Below, one piece after another: positions 17,826 to 27,360 of a DNA stretch of 42,569 nucleotides (position 1 is its first letter; each line of letters opens with the position of its first letter). The position numbers and the translations under genes were made by a program. Origin of the DNA: Rhizobium sp. Q54 (GTDB lineage: Bacteria > Pseudomonadota > Alphaproteobacteria > SHVZ01); the NCBI GenBank assembly GCA_945871425.1, contig CAMBVS010000031.1, positions 1 to 42,569 of the forward strand, read 5' to 3'. Under the pieces are notes generated by a model that saw only the letters and a list, made by a program, of their open reading frames with translations, ran no database searches and had not been told where the DNA came from.

Positions 17826-18401
17826 ATGACGGCACTGCTCGAAGTCCAGGGACTGGTGGGCGCCCGGGGCGGTCATCATCTCTTCGGGCCGATCGATTTG
17901 TCCCTCTCGCGCGGCGGCGCTCTCCTCATCGGCGGCGCGAACGGCACCGGCAAGTCGACGCTTCTGCGCATCCTGGCGGGTCTCCTCGCTCCCGAAGCCG
18001 GCGCCGTGCGCGTAAATGCCGCACTCCGCTATCTCGGACATCACGATGCGGTGAAGCCGGCCCTCACCGTCGCCGAGAATCTCGCCTTCTGGCAGCGGTT
18101 CAACGGTTGTGGCGCTTCGGCGCCGCCGCTCGCTGCCGTTGGGCTCGAACGACTCGCGGCCATGCCCGCCCGCTATCTTTCGGCTGGCCAGCGCCGGCGG
18201 CTGGCACTCGCCCGTACGCTCGACGCGAGCGCACCGATCTGGCTGCTCGACGAGCCGACCAACGGTCTCGACGCGGCATCGGTCACGCGCCTCGAAGCCG
18301 AGGTCGATCGCCATCGTGGCGCCGGCGGCGCGGTCGCGGTGGCAACCCACGCCGTCCTTCGCCTGCCGGAGTCCCGGCGACTGGAGCTGGGACGGACGTG
18401 A
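17826..18401 (+). CDS. ccmA: Cytochrome c maturation ATPase CcmA
   Basis: The ATP-binding subunit of the CcmABCD complex. ATP hydrolysis releases heme-loaded CcmE from CcmC. The 191-residue protein has Walker A GANGTGKST (37-45), a short helical domain, signature YLSAGQRRRLALAR and Walker B IWLLDEPTNGLD, with a compact size typical of CcmA. ATG at 17826 begins MTALLEVQGL. A longer frame upstream runs through the hairpin and is proline-rich, hence not used. It ends with GTGA, shared with the ccmB start. It is the first gene of the complete system I operon. Confidence 0.95.
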   Translation: MTALLEVQGLVGARGGHHLFGPIDLSLSRGGALLIGGANGTGKSTLLRILAGLLAPEAGAVRVNAALRYLGHHDAVKPALTVAENLAFWQRFNGCGASAPPLAAVGLERLAAMPARYLSAGQRRRLALARTLDASAPIWLLDEPTNGLDAASVTRLEAEVDRHRGAGGAVAVATHAVLRLPESRRLELGRT

Positions 18402-19063
18402 CCCCCTTCCTCGTCCTCATCCGAAGAGACCTCGCGCTCTCGCTCCGGCAGGCGGCGGACGCGCTGGTCGCCGTCATGTTCGCGGTCCTGGTCGTGGTGC
18501 TGTTCGCCTTCGGCGTCGGCCCGGAAGCGAACGTCCTTTCCAGGATTTCCGCCGGCGTCGTCTGGGTGGCGGCTCTGCTGGCGGCGATGCTCTCGCTCGA
18601 CCGGCTGTTCCAGGCCGACCATGACGACGGCTCGCTGGAGCAGCTGGCGCTCGGTCCGCTGCCGCTGTGGTCGGTGGCGCTGGCCAAGGCGACCGCGCAC
18701 TGGCTGGTGACGGGGGTGCCGCTGATCGTCGCAGCTCCGGTGCTGGCGCTGATGCTGGCGATGCCGCCGGACGGCCTGGCGACGCTGCTGGCGGCGATGA
18801 TCCTGGGCACGCCCTGCTTCAGCCTGCTGGGCGCCATCGGCGCGGCCCTGGTGCTGGGCGCGCGCCGCGGTGGCGTTCTCGTCGCCTTCCTCGTGCTGCC
18901 GCTCGCCATCCCCGTCCTGATCTTCGGCACCGCCGCGACCGAGGCCGCCCTGACCGGCCTCGAGGCCGCCCCGCACCTCATGCTGCTGGGCGCCTGCCTG
19001 CTGGCGACGCTGGCGCTGGCTCCCGCCGCCGCGGCCGCCGCGTTGCGTCAGGCGGTCGGCTGA
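18398..19063 (+). CDS. ccmB: Cytochrome c maturation membrane protein CcmB
   Basis: The membrane partner of CcmA in the heme-handling complex. The 221-residue protein has six predicted helices. It begins TPFLVLIRRDLALSLRQ with the family's basic N-terminal segment. It then has LDRLFQADHDDGSLEQLALGP, the cytoplasmic stretch expected to contact the ATPase, and ends in an Ala-rich helix. GTG at 18398 overlaps the ccmA stop (GTGA). No ATG fits better. The gene is followed by ccmC after 17 bases. Confidence 0.94.
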   Translation: MTPFLVLIRRDLALSLRQAADALVAVMFAVLVVVLFAFGVGPEANVLSRISAGVVWVAALLAAMLSLDRLFQADHDDGSLEQLALGPLPLWSVALAKATAHWLVTGVPLIVAAPVLALMLAMPPDGLATLLAAMILGTPCFSLLGAIGAALVLGARRGGVLVAFLVLPLAIPVLIFGTAATEAALTGLEAAPHLMLLGACLLATLALAPAAAAAALRQAVG

Positions 19064-19080
19064 CATGGTATAAGGGCCCG

Positions 19081-19812
19081 ATGACCGGAAGCCTCCATCG
19101 CTTCGCCAATCCCGCCCGCTTCCAGCGCCTCGCCCGGGCCGTCCTGCCCTGGTGCGCCGGCGGCGCCGCGGTCGCATTCGCGCTCGGCCTCTACCTGGCG
19201 CTGGTCGCCTCGCCACCCGACTACCAGCAGGGCGACACCGTCCGCATCATGTACGTGCATGTGCCGGCCGCGTGGATGGCGCTCGGCGGCTATACCACCA
19301 TGGCGCTGGCCTCCGCCGTGGCGCTCATCTGGCGGCACCGCCTCGGCGACCTGATCGCCCAGTCCGCAGCGCCGATCGGCGCCGGCTTCACCATCATCGC
19401 CCTGGTGACCGGCATGCTCTGGGGCCAGCCGATGTGGGGCACCTTCTGGGTGTGGGACGCACGGCTCACCTCGGTGCTGGTGCTCTTGTTCCTCTATCTC
19501 GGATACATCGCCCTCGTTCACGCCTTCGACGATCCCGAGCGCGGCGCCAGGGCCGGCGCCATCCTGGCGCTGGTCGGCTGGATCAACGTGCCGATCGTCA
19601 AGTTCTCGGTCGACTGGTGGAACACCCTCCACCAGCCGGCCTCGATCAGCCGCTTCGCCAAGCCGGCGATCCATCCGAGCATCCTGACGCCGCTGCTGGT
19701 GATGGCCGCGGCCTTCATGCTGCTGTTCGCGACGCTGCTGCTGCTGCGCGTGCGGGCGGCGATCGTCGAGCATCGCCTGCGGACGCTGGCGATGGCCCGC
19801 GCGCGCGGATAG
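19081..19812 (+). CDS. ccmC: Cytochrome c maturation heme-handling protein CcmC
   Basis: Presents heme in the periplasm to CcmE. The 243-residue protein has six helices and the tryptophan-rich WWD-type motif [12 protein letters not shown] (119-130). The two external heme-ligand histidines are His60 (MYVHVPAAW) and His184 (NTLHQPAS). ATG at 19081 is the first in-frame start after the ccmB stop. The gene lies between ccmB and ccmD with only two bases before ccmD, so all are probably co-translated. Confidence 0.96.
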   Translation: MTGSLHRFANPARFQRLARAVLPWCAGGAAVAFALGLYLALVASPPDYQQGDTVRIMYVHVPAAWMALGGYTTMALASAVALIWRHRLGDLIAQSAAPIGAGFTIIALVTGMLWGQPMWGTFWVWDARLTSVLVLLFLYLGYIALVHAFDDPERGARAGAILALVGWINVPIVKFSVDWWNTLHQPASISRFAKPAIHPSILTPLLVMAAAFMLLFATLLLLRVRAAIVEHRLRTLAMARARG

Positions 19813-19814
19813 CG

Positions 19815-19973
19815 ATGATGAAGGAATTCCTGGAAATGGGCGGCTATGCCGCCTTCGTCTGGCCCGCCTACGGTGCCACCCTGTTCGTGCTGGCACTGCT
19901 GATCGTGGACTCCGTTCGCCGCCTCAAGCGCGGGCAGGACGAGCTCGCCCGTCTCGAAGGGAGCGAGGAATGA
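19815..19973 (+). CDS. ccmD: Cytochrome c maturation small protein CcmD
   Basis: A 52-residue protein with one membrane helix ([20 protein letters not shown]) followed by a basic and acidic tail ([15 protein letters not shown]). This is the usual CcmD architecture. CcmD is needed to release holo-CcmE from CcmABC. Two ATGs in a row (19815 and 19818) make the exact start uncertain by one residue. It is confirmed by its place between ccmC and ccmE and by the ATGA overlap with ccmE. Confidence 0.93.
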   Translation: MMKEFLEMGGYAAFVWPAYGATLFVLALLIVDSVRRLKRGQDELARLEGSEE

Positions 19974-20413
19974 CCCGCAAGCGCCGCCGGCTCGTCGCCG
20001 TCAGCGTCGGCATGGCCCTGCTCGCCGCCGCGGCCGGGCTGGTCCTCAACGCCTTTCGCGACAGCCTCGTCTTCTTCTACGGCCCGAGCGAAGCGCTGGC
20101 GAAGGACATCGGCCCCGACCGCCGGTTCCGTCTGGGGGGCCTGGTCGAGCCTGGCAGCCTGGGCAAGGCCGGCGACGGCGTCACCATCACCTTCAAGGTG
20201 ACGGACGGCGCCGCCGCCATCCCCGTCCGCTTCGCCGGCATCCTTCCCGACCTGTTCCGCGAGGGCCAGGGGATCATCGCCGAGGGACGGCTGCTTCGGG
20301 GGACCTTCGAGGCCAAGAACGTGCTGGCCAAGCACGATGAAAACTACATGCCGCCGGAGGTGGTCGACGCCCTGAAGAAATCCGGACAGTGGCAGCCGGA
20401 GACCAAGCCATGA
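19970..20413 (+). CDS. ccmE: Periplasmic heme chaperone CcmE
   Basis: Binds heme covalently and carries it to the CcmFH ligase. It has 147 residues: a basic N-terminus (MTRKRRR), one membrane anchor (about 8-28) and an OB-fold domain. The heme-binding motif [11 protein letters not shown] has His122 as the covalent site and Tyr126 as an axial ligand. The His form, rather than the archaeal Cys form, is present. The start is coupled to ccmD and the end to ccmF by four-base overlaps. Confidence 0.96.
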   Translation: MTRKRRRLVAVSVGMALLAAAAGLVLNAFRDSLVFFYGPSEALAKDIGPDRRFRLGGLVEPGSLGKAGDGVTITFKVTDGAAAIPVRFAGILPDLFREGQGIIAEGRLLRGTFEAKNVLAKHDENYMPPEVVDALKKSGQWQPETKP

Positions 20414-22377
20414 TTGCCGAACTCGGACAGTTCGCGCTCGCCCTCGCGCTGATCGTCGCGGTCGCCCAGTCGATCGTGCCGCTGGTCGGCGCCGCCCGCG
20501 GCGACGCCGCACTCACCGCCTTCGCCCGCCCTGCCGCCTATGTGCAGCTCGCCGCCGTCGCCGCCGCCTTCATCGCCCTGACCCATGCCTACGTCACCTC
20601 GGATTTCTCGGTGGTGAGCGTCGCCCGCAACACGCATACGAGCATGCCGTTCCTCTACCGGCTGACCGGCGTCTGGGGGAACCACGAAGGCTCGATGCTG
20701 CTCTGGATCCTCATCCTCGCGATCATGAGCGCCGCCGTCGCTTCCTTCGGCGCCAACTTGCCGGATGGGCTCCGTGCCCGCGTGCTGGCGGTGCAGGGCA
20801 TGATCGGCGTCGCCTTCCTCACCTTCATCCTGTTCACGTCCAATCCCTTCACCCGGCAGTTCCCGGCGCCGCTGGACGGCCGCGAGCTCAATCCGCTGCT
20901 GCAGGACCCCGGCCTCGCCTTCCATCCGCCCTGGCTCTACCTCGGCTATGTCGGTTTCTCCGTCGCCTTCTCCTTCGCCGTCGCCGCCCTGATCGAAGGC
21001 AAGGTCGATCCGGCCTGGGCGCGCTGGGTCCGGCCATGGACGCTGTTCGCCTGGCTCTCGCTCACCATCGGCATCGCGCTCGGCAGCTGGTGGGCCTATT
21101 ACGAGCTGGGCTGGGGCGGCTGGTGGTTCTGGGATCCGGTCGAGAACGCCTCCTTCATGCCCTGGCTGATCGGTGCCGCTCTGCTGCACTCGGCGGTCGT
21201 GGTCGAGAAGCGCGACGCGCTCAAGAGCTGGACCATCCTGCTCGCGCTCATCGCGTTCTCTTTCAGCCTGATCGGCACCTTCCTGGTGCGCTCGGGCGTG
21301 CTGACCTCAGTCCACGCCTTCGCCGTCGACCCCGCCCGCGGCGTCTTCATCCTGATGATCCTCTTCGCCGCCATCGGCGGTTCGCTGGCACTCTATGCGT
21401 GGCGGGCACCGGCGCTGAAGGCCGGCGGCCTGTTCCAGCCGCTGAGCCGCGAGGGAGCGCTCGTCCTCAATAACCTGCTGCTGGCGACCGGGGCGGCGAC
21501 TGTGCTGCTCGGCACGCTCTATCCGCTGTTCCTGGACGTGCTGGACGCAGGGAAGGTCTCGGTCGGACCGCCCTACTTCAATTCGACCTTCGTGCCGCTG
21601 ATGGTGCCGCTGGTCGCCGCCATGGCGGTCGGCCCGCTGCTCTCCTGGAAGCGCGCCGACATCGCCGGCGCGATCAGCCGGCTCGCCGTCGCCGGCATCG
21701 CAACCGTGGCCGTGATCGGCATCGTCCTTTACGCCTCCGGCGGCACAGGCTTCCTCGCCGCGGTCGGCCTCGGCCTCGCCGCCTGGCTCTTCATCGGCAC
21801 GCTGATCGAGCTCGCCGAGCGCCTGCGTCTGTTCCGGGCACCGCTGGCCGAGAGCTTCGAGCGCTGGCGCCACCTGCCGCGTTCGGCGCTCGGCATGTCC
21901 GTCGCCCATGGCGGGCTCGCGATCGCGATCGCCGGCATGACCGCTTCGAGCCTGTTCCAGGCGGAGCAGATCCTGGCCATGCGGGCCGGCGAGGTGGTGA
22001 CGATGCGGGGATACGACCTCCGCTTCGAGGGCATCGTCCAGGCGAACGGTCCCAACTACCAGGCAGAGCGCGCGCGCTTCATCGTCACCTCGGGCGGCAA
22101 GCCGGTGACCGTGCTCACGCCCGAGCGCCGCTTCTACCCGGTGCAGCGCCAGCAGACGACCGAGGCCGCCATCCACACCACCGGCCTCGCCGACCTCTAC
22201 GTCGTCGTCGGCGATTCCGACGGCAAGGGCGCCTGGACCGTGCGGCTCTACCACAACCCGCTGGTGCCCTGGATCTGGGCCGGCTGCCTGATCATGGCGC
22301 TGGGCGGCGGGCTCTCGCTGACCGACCGGCGGCTCCGGGTCGGCGCGCCGAAGCAGCGGCTCCAGGCAGCGGAGTAG
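20410..22377 (+). CDS. ccmF: Cytochrome c heme lyase subunit CcmF
   Basis: The large subunit of the heme ligase that joins heme to apocytochrome c. The 655-residue polytopic protein has about 13 to 15 helices. It carries [16 protein letters not shown] near 88, the WWD motif [19 protein letters not shown] (235-253), and conserved histidines (His91, His172, His260) that fit the known heme ligands. A periplasmic domain lies between the last helices (about 540-625). ATG at 20410 overlaps the ccmE stop, and the few codons upstream in frame are not needed. It is followed two bases later by ccmG. Confidence 0.96.
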   Translation: MIAELGQFALALALIVAVAQSIVPLVGAARGDAALTAFARPAAYVQLAAVAAAFIALTHAYVTSDFSVVSVARNTHTSMPFLYRLTGVWGNHEGSMLLWILILAIMSAAVASFGANLPDGLRARVLAVQGMIGVAFLTFILFTSNPFTRQFPAPLDGRELNPLLQDPGLAFHPPWLYLGYVGFSVAFSFAVAALIEGKVDPAWARWVRPWTLFAWLSLTIGIALGSWWAYYELGWGGWWFWDPVENASFMPWLIGAALLHSAVVVEKRDALKSWTILLALIAFSFSLIGTFLVRSGVLTSVHAFAVDPARGVFILMILFAAIGGSLALYAWRAPALKAGGLFQPLSREGALVLNNLLLATGAATVLLGTLYPLFLDVLDAGKVSVGPPYFNSTFVPLMVPLVAAMAVGPLLSWKRADIAGAISRLAVAGIATVAVIGIVLYASGGTGFLAAVGLGLAAWLFIGTLIELAERLRLFRAPLAESFERWRHLPRSALGMSVAHGGLAIAIAGMTASSLFQAEQILAMRAGEVVTMRGYDLRFEGIVQANGPNYQAERARFIVTSGGKPVTVLTPERRFYPVQRQQTTEAAIHTTGLADLYVVVGDSDGKGAWTVRLYHNPLVPWIWAGCLIMALGGGLSLTDRRLRVGAPKQRLQAAE

Positions 22378-22379
22378 GC

Positions 22380-22901
22380 ATGCGCTGGCTGTTCCTGGCG
22401 CCGCTTCTCCTGTTCGCGATCGTCGCCGGCTATTTCGCCGTCGGCCTCACCCGCGATCCCGGCACCCTGCCGTCCGCGCTCCTCGACAAGCCGGCGCCGG
22501 ACTTCGCGCTGCCGCCGTTGCTTCCGAACAAGCCCGGCCTCGCCTCCGCCGACCTCAAGGGCGCGCCGGTCCTGGTGAATGTCTGGGCGTCGTGGTGCGT
22601 CCCCTGCCGCGCCGAGCATCCGGTGCTCACCCGGCTCGCCCGTGAGGTGCCGGTCTTCGGCTTCAACTACAAGGACAAGCCCGAGGACGCGCGGCGGTTC
22701 CTGGTCGAGCTCGGCGATCCCTACCGGCGGATCGGCACCGATCCCTCGGGCCGCGTCGGTATCGACTGGGGCGTCTACGGCGTGCCGGAGACCTATGTCG
22801 TCGATGCCGAGGGCCGCATCCGCCACCGCCATGTCGGCCCGCTGACCGACCGCGTGGTGGCCGAGACCATCCGCCCGCTGATGAAGAGCCTGGCGCGATG
22901 A
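22380..22901 (+). CDS. ccmG: Thiol:disulfide oxidoreductase CcmG (DsbE)
   Basis: A periplasmic thioredoxin-like protein that keeps the CXXCH cysteines of apocytochrome c, or of CcmH, reduced. It has 173 residues with an N-terminal membrane anchor (about 4-22). The active site is WCVPC (Cys73, Cys76). The family insert includes FGFNYKDKPEDARRFL, and GVYGVPETYVVD contains the cis-proline. It depends on electrons from CcdA/DsbD, which is not in this window. Its end overlaps ccmH by ATGA. Confidence 0.95.
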   Translation: MRWLFLAPLLLFAIVAGYFAVGLTRDPGTLPSALLDKPAPDFALPPLLPNKPGLASADLKGAPVLVNVWASWCVPCRAEHPVLTRLAREVPVFGFNYKDKPEDARRFLVELGDPYRRIGTDPSGRVGIDWGVYGVPETYVVDAEGRIRHRHVGPLTDRVVAETIRPLMKSLAR

Positions 22902-23362
22902 GACGCCTCGTCCTCATCCTGCTCTTCGCCGTCACGGCCCTGCCGGCGGCCGCGATCCGGCCGGACGAGATCCTCGTCGATCCGGCGCTCGAGGCGCGCG
23001 CGCGCAACCTCGGCAAGGAGCTGCGCTGCCTCGTCTGCCAGAACCAGTCGATCGACGACTCCGAGGCCGATCTCGCCCGCGACTTACGCAAGCTGGTGCG
23101 CGAGCGGCTGGTCGCCGGCGATTCCGATCCGGCGATCCGCTCCTTCCTGGTCGCCCGCTACGGCGACTTCGTCCGGCTCGACCCGCCCCTGCGGGTGGCG
23201 ACGGCGGTGCTCTGGTTCGGCCCTGCCCTGGTGCTGGTTCTCGGCGCCATCGGCATCGCCGTGTTCCTCCGCCGCCGGCGTCCTGCTGCCGCGCCGGCGG
23301 CGCTCGACCCGGTCGACCGCGCGCGATTGGAGCGCGTCCTCGCCGAGGACGACCGGCGATGA
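22898..23362 (+). CDS. ccmH: Cytochrome c maturation protein CcmH (CycL)
   Basis: Thioredox-active subunit of the heme ligase that handles apocytochrome thiols. The 154-residue protein has a signal peptide (about 1-19), then a three-helix periplasmic domain with LRCLVCQNQSIDDSEA (Cys44, Cys47), the diagnostic CcmH motif. A C-terminal membrane anchor follows (about 102-124), then a short basic cytoplasmic tail. This is the short alphaproteobacterial form; the TPR part that Escherichia coli fuses to CcmH is encoded separately as the next gene, ccmI. The overlap with it is ATGA. Confidence 0.96.
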   Translation: MRRLVLILLFAVTALPAAAIRPDEILVDPALEARARNLGKELRCLVCQNQSIDDSEADLARDLRKLVRERLVAGDSDPAIRSFLVARYGDFVRLDPPLRVATAVLWFGPALVLVLGAIGIAVFLRRRRPAAAPAALDPVDRARLERVLAEDDRR

Positions 23363-24663
23363 CCTTCTGGCTGCTGGCGATCCTGGCTACCATGCTTGCG
23401 GCAACCGCCCTGGTCCGGCCGCTGCTCCGGGGCCGGACATCGGCGGAGCCGGAGGCCGCGCGCGGCCTCGCCATCTATCGCGACCAGCTGGCCGAGGTCG
23501 AGCGCGACCAGGCGGCCGGCCTCATCTCGGAGGCCGAGGCCGCCGCGGCACGGACCGAGATCGAACGGCGCATCCTGCGTGCGGCAGAAGAACCGGCAAT
23601 TGTCCCGTCATCGGACAGCGGCGTCAGGGTCTTCCTCGCCGGCCTGGTGCTCGGCGCGGTCCCGGCCGGCGCGCTCGCCCTCTACCTCGCGGTCGGATCG
23701 CCGGGCACTCCCGGCACGGCGCCGGATGCGGCTCTTCTTGCCGACGACTCCGTCTCCGCCGACGCGCTCGCCGAACTCGCCCGGACCCAGCTCGGCCAGG
23801 ACCGCGTCGCCGAGGCGGCCGCGACCCTGGCCCGCGCGAGCGCCAAGGATCCCCACCGCGCCGACCTCCGCTCGCTGCTCGGCGAGGCCCGGGTCGCCAT
23901 GGCTGACGGCAAGGTCTCCGATAGCGCCCGCGACGCCTTCCGCTCCGCCACCAGCCTCGATCCGCGCGACCCGCGCGCCCGCTTCTATCTCGGCCTCGCC
24001 CGCGCACAGGACGGTGATCTCAAAGGCGCGATCGACGACTGGCTGAGCCTGGACGCGGATTCCGGCCCCGACGCACCGTGGCGGCCGATGCTGGCCGAGC
24101 GCCTCAACTCCGCCGCGGCGGAAGCCGGCATCGACCTCGGTCGTCGGCGCGCCGAGGGCGCTCCCCGCGGCCCGACCGCCGCCGACGTCGCCGCTGCCCA
24201 GCAGATGGCACCGGGCGACCGCCAGCAGATGATCCGCGGCATGGTCGAAGGCCTGGCGCAACGGCTGGAGGACAATCCGGGCGACGTCGAGGGCTGGCAG
24301 CGCCTCGCCCGCGCGCGCCGCGTACTGGGCGAGGACGCAGCGGCGACCGAGGCGCTGCGCCGCGCGAGTCTCGCCGCGCCCGGGCGCGTCGATGTCCTCG
24401 TCGACTACGCCCGCGCGCTGCATCCGCCCGGAAGCCCGCCGGAGACGGCGACACCGGACTTCATGGCGCTGATGCGCCGGATCCTCGCGCTCGATCCGAA
24501 CAACGCGGAAGCGCTGTTCTTCGTTGGCGAGGCCGAGGCCAAGGCTGGCAACGCGGCCGAGGCCAGAGCGCTCTGGGGCCGGTTGCTCGCCCGCGTCGAT
24601 CCCAAGGAGCCGCTTCACAAGATGATCGACGAGCGGCTGAAGACGCTGGATCAGCCCCGCTAG
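23359..24663 (+). CDS. ccmI: Cytochrome c maturation TPR protein CcmI (CycH)
   Basis: Binds the C-terminus of apocytochrome c and brings it to the ligase. The 434-residue protein has two N-terminal membrane helices (about 1-22 and 90-113). The cytoplasmic loop between them (YRDQLAEVERDQAAGLISEAEAAAARTE, here named by its start YRDQLAEVERD) is typical of CcmI. A long periplasmic TPR region follows (about 130-430), with repeats such as DPRDPRARFYLGLARAQDGD and DPNNAEALFFVGEAEAKAGN. It closes the ccm operon, and an ATP-grasp gene follows after 24 bases. Confidence 0.94.
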   Translation: MTFWLLAILATMLAATALVRPLLRGRTSAEPEAARGLAIYRDQLAEVERDQAAGLISEAEAAAARTEIERRILRAAEEPAIVPSSDSGVRVFLAGLVLGAVPAGALALYLAVGSPGTPGTAPDAALLADDSVSADALAELARTQLGQDRVAEAAATLARASAKDPHRADLRSLLGEARVAMADGKVSDSARDAFRSATSLDPRDPRARFYLGLARAQDGDLKGAIDDWLSLDADSGPDAPWRPMLAERLNSAAAEAGIDLGRRRAEGAPRGPTAADVAAAQQMAPGDRQQMIRGMVEGLAQRLEDNPGDVEGWQRLARARRVLGEDAAATEALRRASLAAPGRVDVLVDYARALHPPGSPPETATPDFMALMRRILALDPNNAEALFFVGEAEAKAGNAAEARALWGRLLARVDPKEPLHKMIDERLKTLDQPR

Positions 24664-24687
24664 CAGCCGGCAGCGTTCAACCGCTCC

Positions 24688-25533
24688 ATGATCCTGTTCG
24701 CCGTCAGCCGCGACTATCCCGATCCCACGCCCAGTCTCGAGGCGTTGCTGCAGGCGCTCCGCAGCCTGGGAGCGGAGGCGGGTCACCGGATCTGGACCGA
24801 GACTCCGATCGAGGCCTTCGCGGCTGCGGATCTGGTGCTGCCGCTCTGCTGCTGGGACTACCATGCCGACCCGCAGCGCTTCGCCGCCTGGATCGACGCT
24901 CTGGCCAGGCGAGGCACCCGGCTCGTCAACGACGCCGCTGTCCTGCGCTGGAACCTGCGCAAGACCTACCTCCTGGAAATGGCAGCTACCGGACTCGCCG
25001 TGCCGAAGACCGTCCATCTGCCACATGTGAATGTCGAGGCCATCGCGGCCGGCATGCGGCGCGAAGGCTGGGACAGCGCCATCCTGAAGCCGGTCAGCGG
25101 GCAAAGCGGGTATGGCGTACAGAAGCTGGACCTGGACAACCGCTCGACCTGGCGGCTCGACGGCCATGGCGGCGAAGCATTGCTCCAGGAATTCCAGTCC
25201 GACATCGGCGCGCTCGGCGAGACCACCCTCACCTTCATCGACGGCGAGTTCTCCCATGCGGTCCGCCGCCGCCTGAAGCCCGGCGAGTGGCGTGCCAATC
25301 TTCAATTCGGCGCGACACCTGAGGCGTTCGATCCGAGTCCGGAGGTGGTGGCAGCGGCCCGCCTCTATCTCGGCGCGGCGCCGCGGCCTCCGGTCTATGC
25401 CCGGGTCGACGGCCTCGCGCGCGCCGATGGCTTCATGCTCATGGAGCTGGAGCTGATCGAACCCTATCTCTACTTCGAGTTCGTCCCCGGCCGGGCCGAG
25501 CGCCTCGCGCGGGCCTTGATCAGCAGGTTGTGA
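24688..25533 (+). CDS. ATP-grasp family ligase of unknown substrate
   Basis: A 281-residue cytosolic protein with the glutathione-synthetase/RimK-like ATP-grasp fold, close in pattern to DcsG-type enzymes. Blocks visible are RLVNDAAVLRWNLRKTYLLE (near 75-94) and the glycine loop ILKPVSGQSGYGVQKL (near 131-146). Further on are LLQEFQSDI, then LTFIDGEFSHAVRRR, and a metal-binding C-terminal MELELIEPYLYFE. Such enzymes activate a carboxylate with ATP and join it to an amine or thiol. It lies 24 bases after ccmI and could be co-transcribed, but nothing known links it to cytochrome c. The substrate is unknown. Confidence 0.82.
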   Translation: MILFAVSRDYPDPTPSLEALLQALRSLGAEAGHRIWTETPIEAFAAADLVLPLCCWDYHADPQRFAAWIDALARRGTRLVNDAAVLRWNLRKTYLLEMAATGLAVPKTVHLPHVNVEAIAAGMRREGWDSAILKPVSGQSGYGVQKLDLDNRSTWRLDGHGGEALLQEFQSDIGALGETTLTFIDGEFSHAVRRRLKPGEWRANLQFGATPEAFDPSPEVVAAARLYLGAAPRPPVYARVDGLARADGFMLMELELIEPYLYFEFVPGRAERLARALISRL

Positions 25534-25636
25534 AGGCCCACGGCGTCGCTGGCGTTTCCCGAAGTCGAGCCCCCGCTTGCATTCCACCCCGGGTTGTCGT
25601 CACGCTTTGCCAAGGCAACAACCAGGCGAAACCGAC

Positions 25637-27253
25637 ATGGCCAGTGAACCTGCCCGCTCGACGACCGCCCGCCGCCTGTCCTCCCTGCTTTACGGAACTG
25701 CGCTCGCCATCACACTGGTCAGCGCCACCGCTACGCCGGCATCGGCTCAGAACGACGTGCTGAAGGTGATCCCGCACGCCGACCTCCGCGTGCTCGACCC
25801 GCTGCAGATCGCCGCGGCCGTCACCAAGATGCATGCGCTCGCCGTCTACGAGACCCTGTTCGCCCAGGATGAGGCGCTGCAGCCGAAGCCGATGATGGCG
25901 GAGAGCGTCGACGTCTCGGCCGACGGGCTCACCTATCGCATCGCGCTTCGCCCCGGACTCCGCTTCCATGACGGCCAGGCCGTCACCGCCGCCGACGTCG
26001 TGCCCTCGCTCAAGCGCTGGATGGCGCGCGACTTCGTCGCCAAGAAGATGGGCGAGTTCATGGCGAGCCTGGAGGCGGACGGCGAGCGCACCGTCGTCAT
26101 CAGGCTGAAGGAGCCCTACGGCCTGGTCGAATATTCGCTCTCGACCGCATCCGCGATCGTGCCGGTGATCATGCGGGCGAAGGATGCCGCGACCGATCCG
26201 TTCGTCGCCGTCACCGAGACCGTCGGTTCCGGGCCCTTCAAGTTCGAGCGCGGCCAGTACGCGCCGGGTTCGCGGGTGGTCTACACCAGGAACGCCACCT
26301 ACGCGCCGCGCAGCGAGGCCACTAGCGGCCTCGCCGGCGCTCGCCTGGCGAAGATCGAACGGGTCGAGTGGCGGGTCATCCCCGATGCCGCGACCGCCGC
26401 GGCCGCGATCGGCGCCGGCGAGGTCGACATCTGGGACGGGCCCACGCTCGACCTGCTGCCGACGCTGGAGAAGAACCCCGCCATCCAGTTCGTGAAGGTG
26501 CAGCAGCTCGGCAACTTCGCCTATGTGCGGCCGAACCATCTCTACCCGCCGTTCAACGACGTCCGCGCCCGTCAGGCCCTCGCGCTCGCCATGGACCAGA
26601 ACGAAGCCATGGCGGCGGCCATCGGCGACAAGCGCTGGTGGGAGCCGTGCACCGCCTACTTCATCTGCCGGTCGGCATACGGCATCGACGCCGGCGCCGA
26701 GGCCTATCGCACGCAGAACCTCGCACGCGCCAAGCAGCTCCTCGCCGAGTCGGGATACAAGGGCGAGAAAGTGGTCATGCTGGGGACCACCGAGATCCCG
26801 CTGGTCAACGCCATGACCCAGGTCGCCGCCCAGCAGATGAAGGCGATCGGCATCAACATCGATCTGCAGATGATGGACTGGAGCGGCATGATCGGCCGCT
26901 TCGGCAAGAAGGAGCCGCCGGACCAGGGCGGCTGGAACGTCTTCGCCGCCTACGGCACCAGCGTCATCTGGTACCACCCGCTGACCAACAGCGGCATGAA
27001 TACCGCCTGCGACCGCTCGAACTGGGCCGGCTGGCCCTGCGACGAGGAAGCGACGAAGTTGCTGAACCAGTTCCTCCGCGCCCGCGGTGCGGAGGCACAG
27101 ACCGCCGCGGTGACCGCGCTGCACCGGCGCCTTGCCGAAGTCGTGCCGCTGGTGCTGGGCGGCCAATGGTATCCGCCGACGGTGGCCAGGAAGAACGTCA
27201 GCGGCATCCTGCCGACCAACTTCCTCGCGTTCTGGAACATCACCAAGAGCTGA
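25637..27253 (+). CDS. ABC-type substrate-binding protein, peptide/nickel family
   Basis: A 538-residue periplasmic protein of solute-binding family 5 (oligopeptide, dipeptide, nickel and related ligands). The signal peptide covers about 1-37 (cut after TPASA). The mature part shows DPLQIAAAVTKMHALAVYETL and the family stretch FHDGQAVTAADVVPSLKRW. It also has VGSGPFKFERGQYAPGSRVV and RVEWRVIPDAATAAAAIGAGEVD. ATG at 25637 is chosen for the signal peptide. No permease or ATPase gene is adjacent, so it is an orphan in this window. An inverted repeat TTGCC-AA-GGCAA lies at 25607-25618, just upstream. The ligand is not known. Confidence 0.9.
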   Translation: MASEPARSTTARRLSSLLYGTALAITLVSATATPASAQNDVLKVIPHADLRVLDPLQIAAAVTKMHALAVYETLFAQDEALQPKPMMAESVDVSADGLTYRIALRPGLRFHDGQAVTAADVVPSLKRWMARDFVAKKMGEFMASLEADGERTVVIRLKEPYGLVEYSLSTASAIVPVIMRAKDAATDPFVAVTETVGSGPFKFERGQYAPGSRVVYTRNATYAPRSEATSGLAGARLAKIERVEWRVIPDAATAAAAIGAGEVDIWDGPTLDLLPTLEKNPAIQFVKVQQLGNFAYVRPNHLYPPFNDVRARQALALAMDQNEAMAAAIGDKRWWEPCTAYFICRSAYGIDAGAEAYRTQNLARAKQLLAESGYKGEKVVMLGTTEIPLVNAMTQVAAQQMKAIGINIDLQMMDWSGMIGRFGKKEPPDQGGWNVFAAYGTSVIWYHPLTNSGMNTACDRSNWAGWPCDEEATKLLNQFLRARGAEAQTAAVTALHRRLAEVVPLVLGGQWYPPTVARKNVSGILPTNFLAFWNITKS

Positions 27254-27360
27254 AGTCCGCCGCCTTCCGCGACGGCTCGCTCACCCGGGCCCCGCCCCAT
27301 CATCGCCGCGTGGAGACGCCCGCCTCGCTTCGACCCGGCCTGCCGGATCGAATGGCGGCC

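Noticed and set aside
17654..18397. An N-terminal extension of ccmB in the same frame.
   Set aside because: It runs through the terminator, the hairpin and ccmA in another frame. The GTG at 18398 gives the correct CcmB length.
23608..25587. A 659-codon open frame on the minus strand.
   Set aside because: Antisense to ccmI and the ATP-grasp gene; composition is that of a GC-rich shadow.
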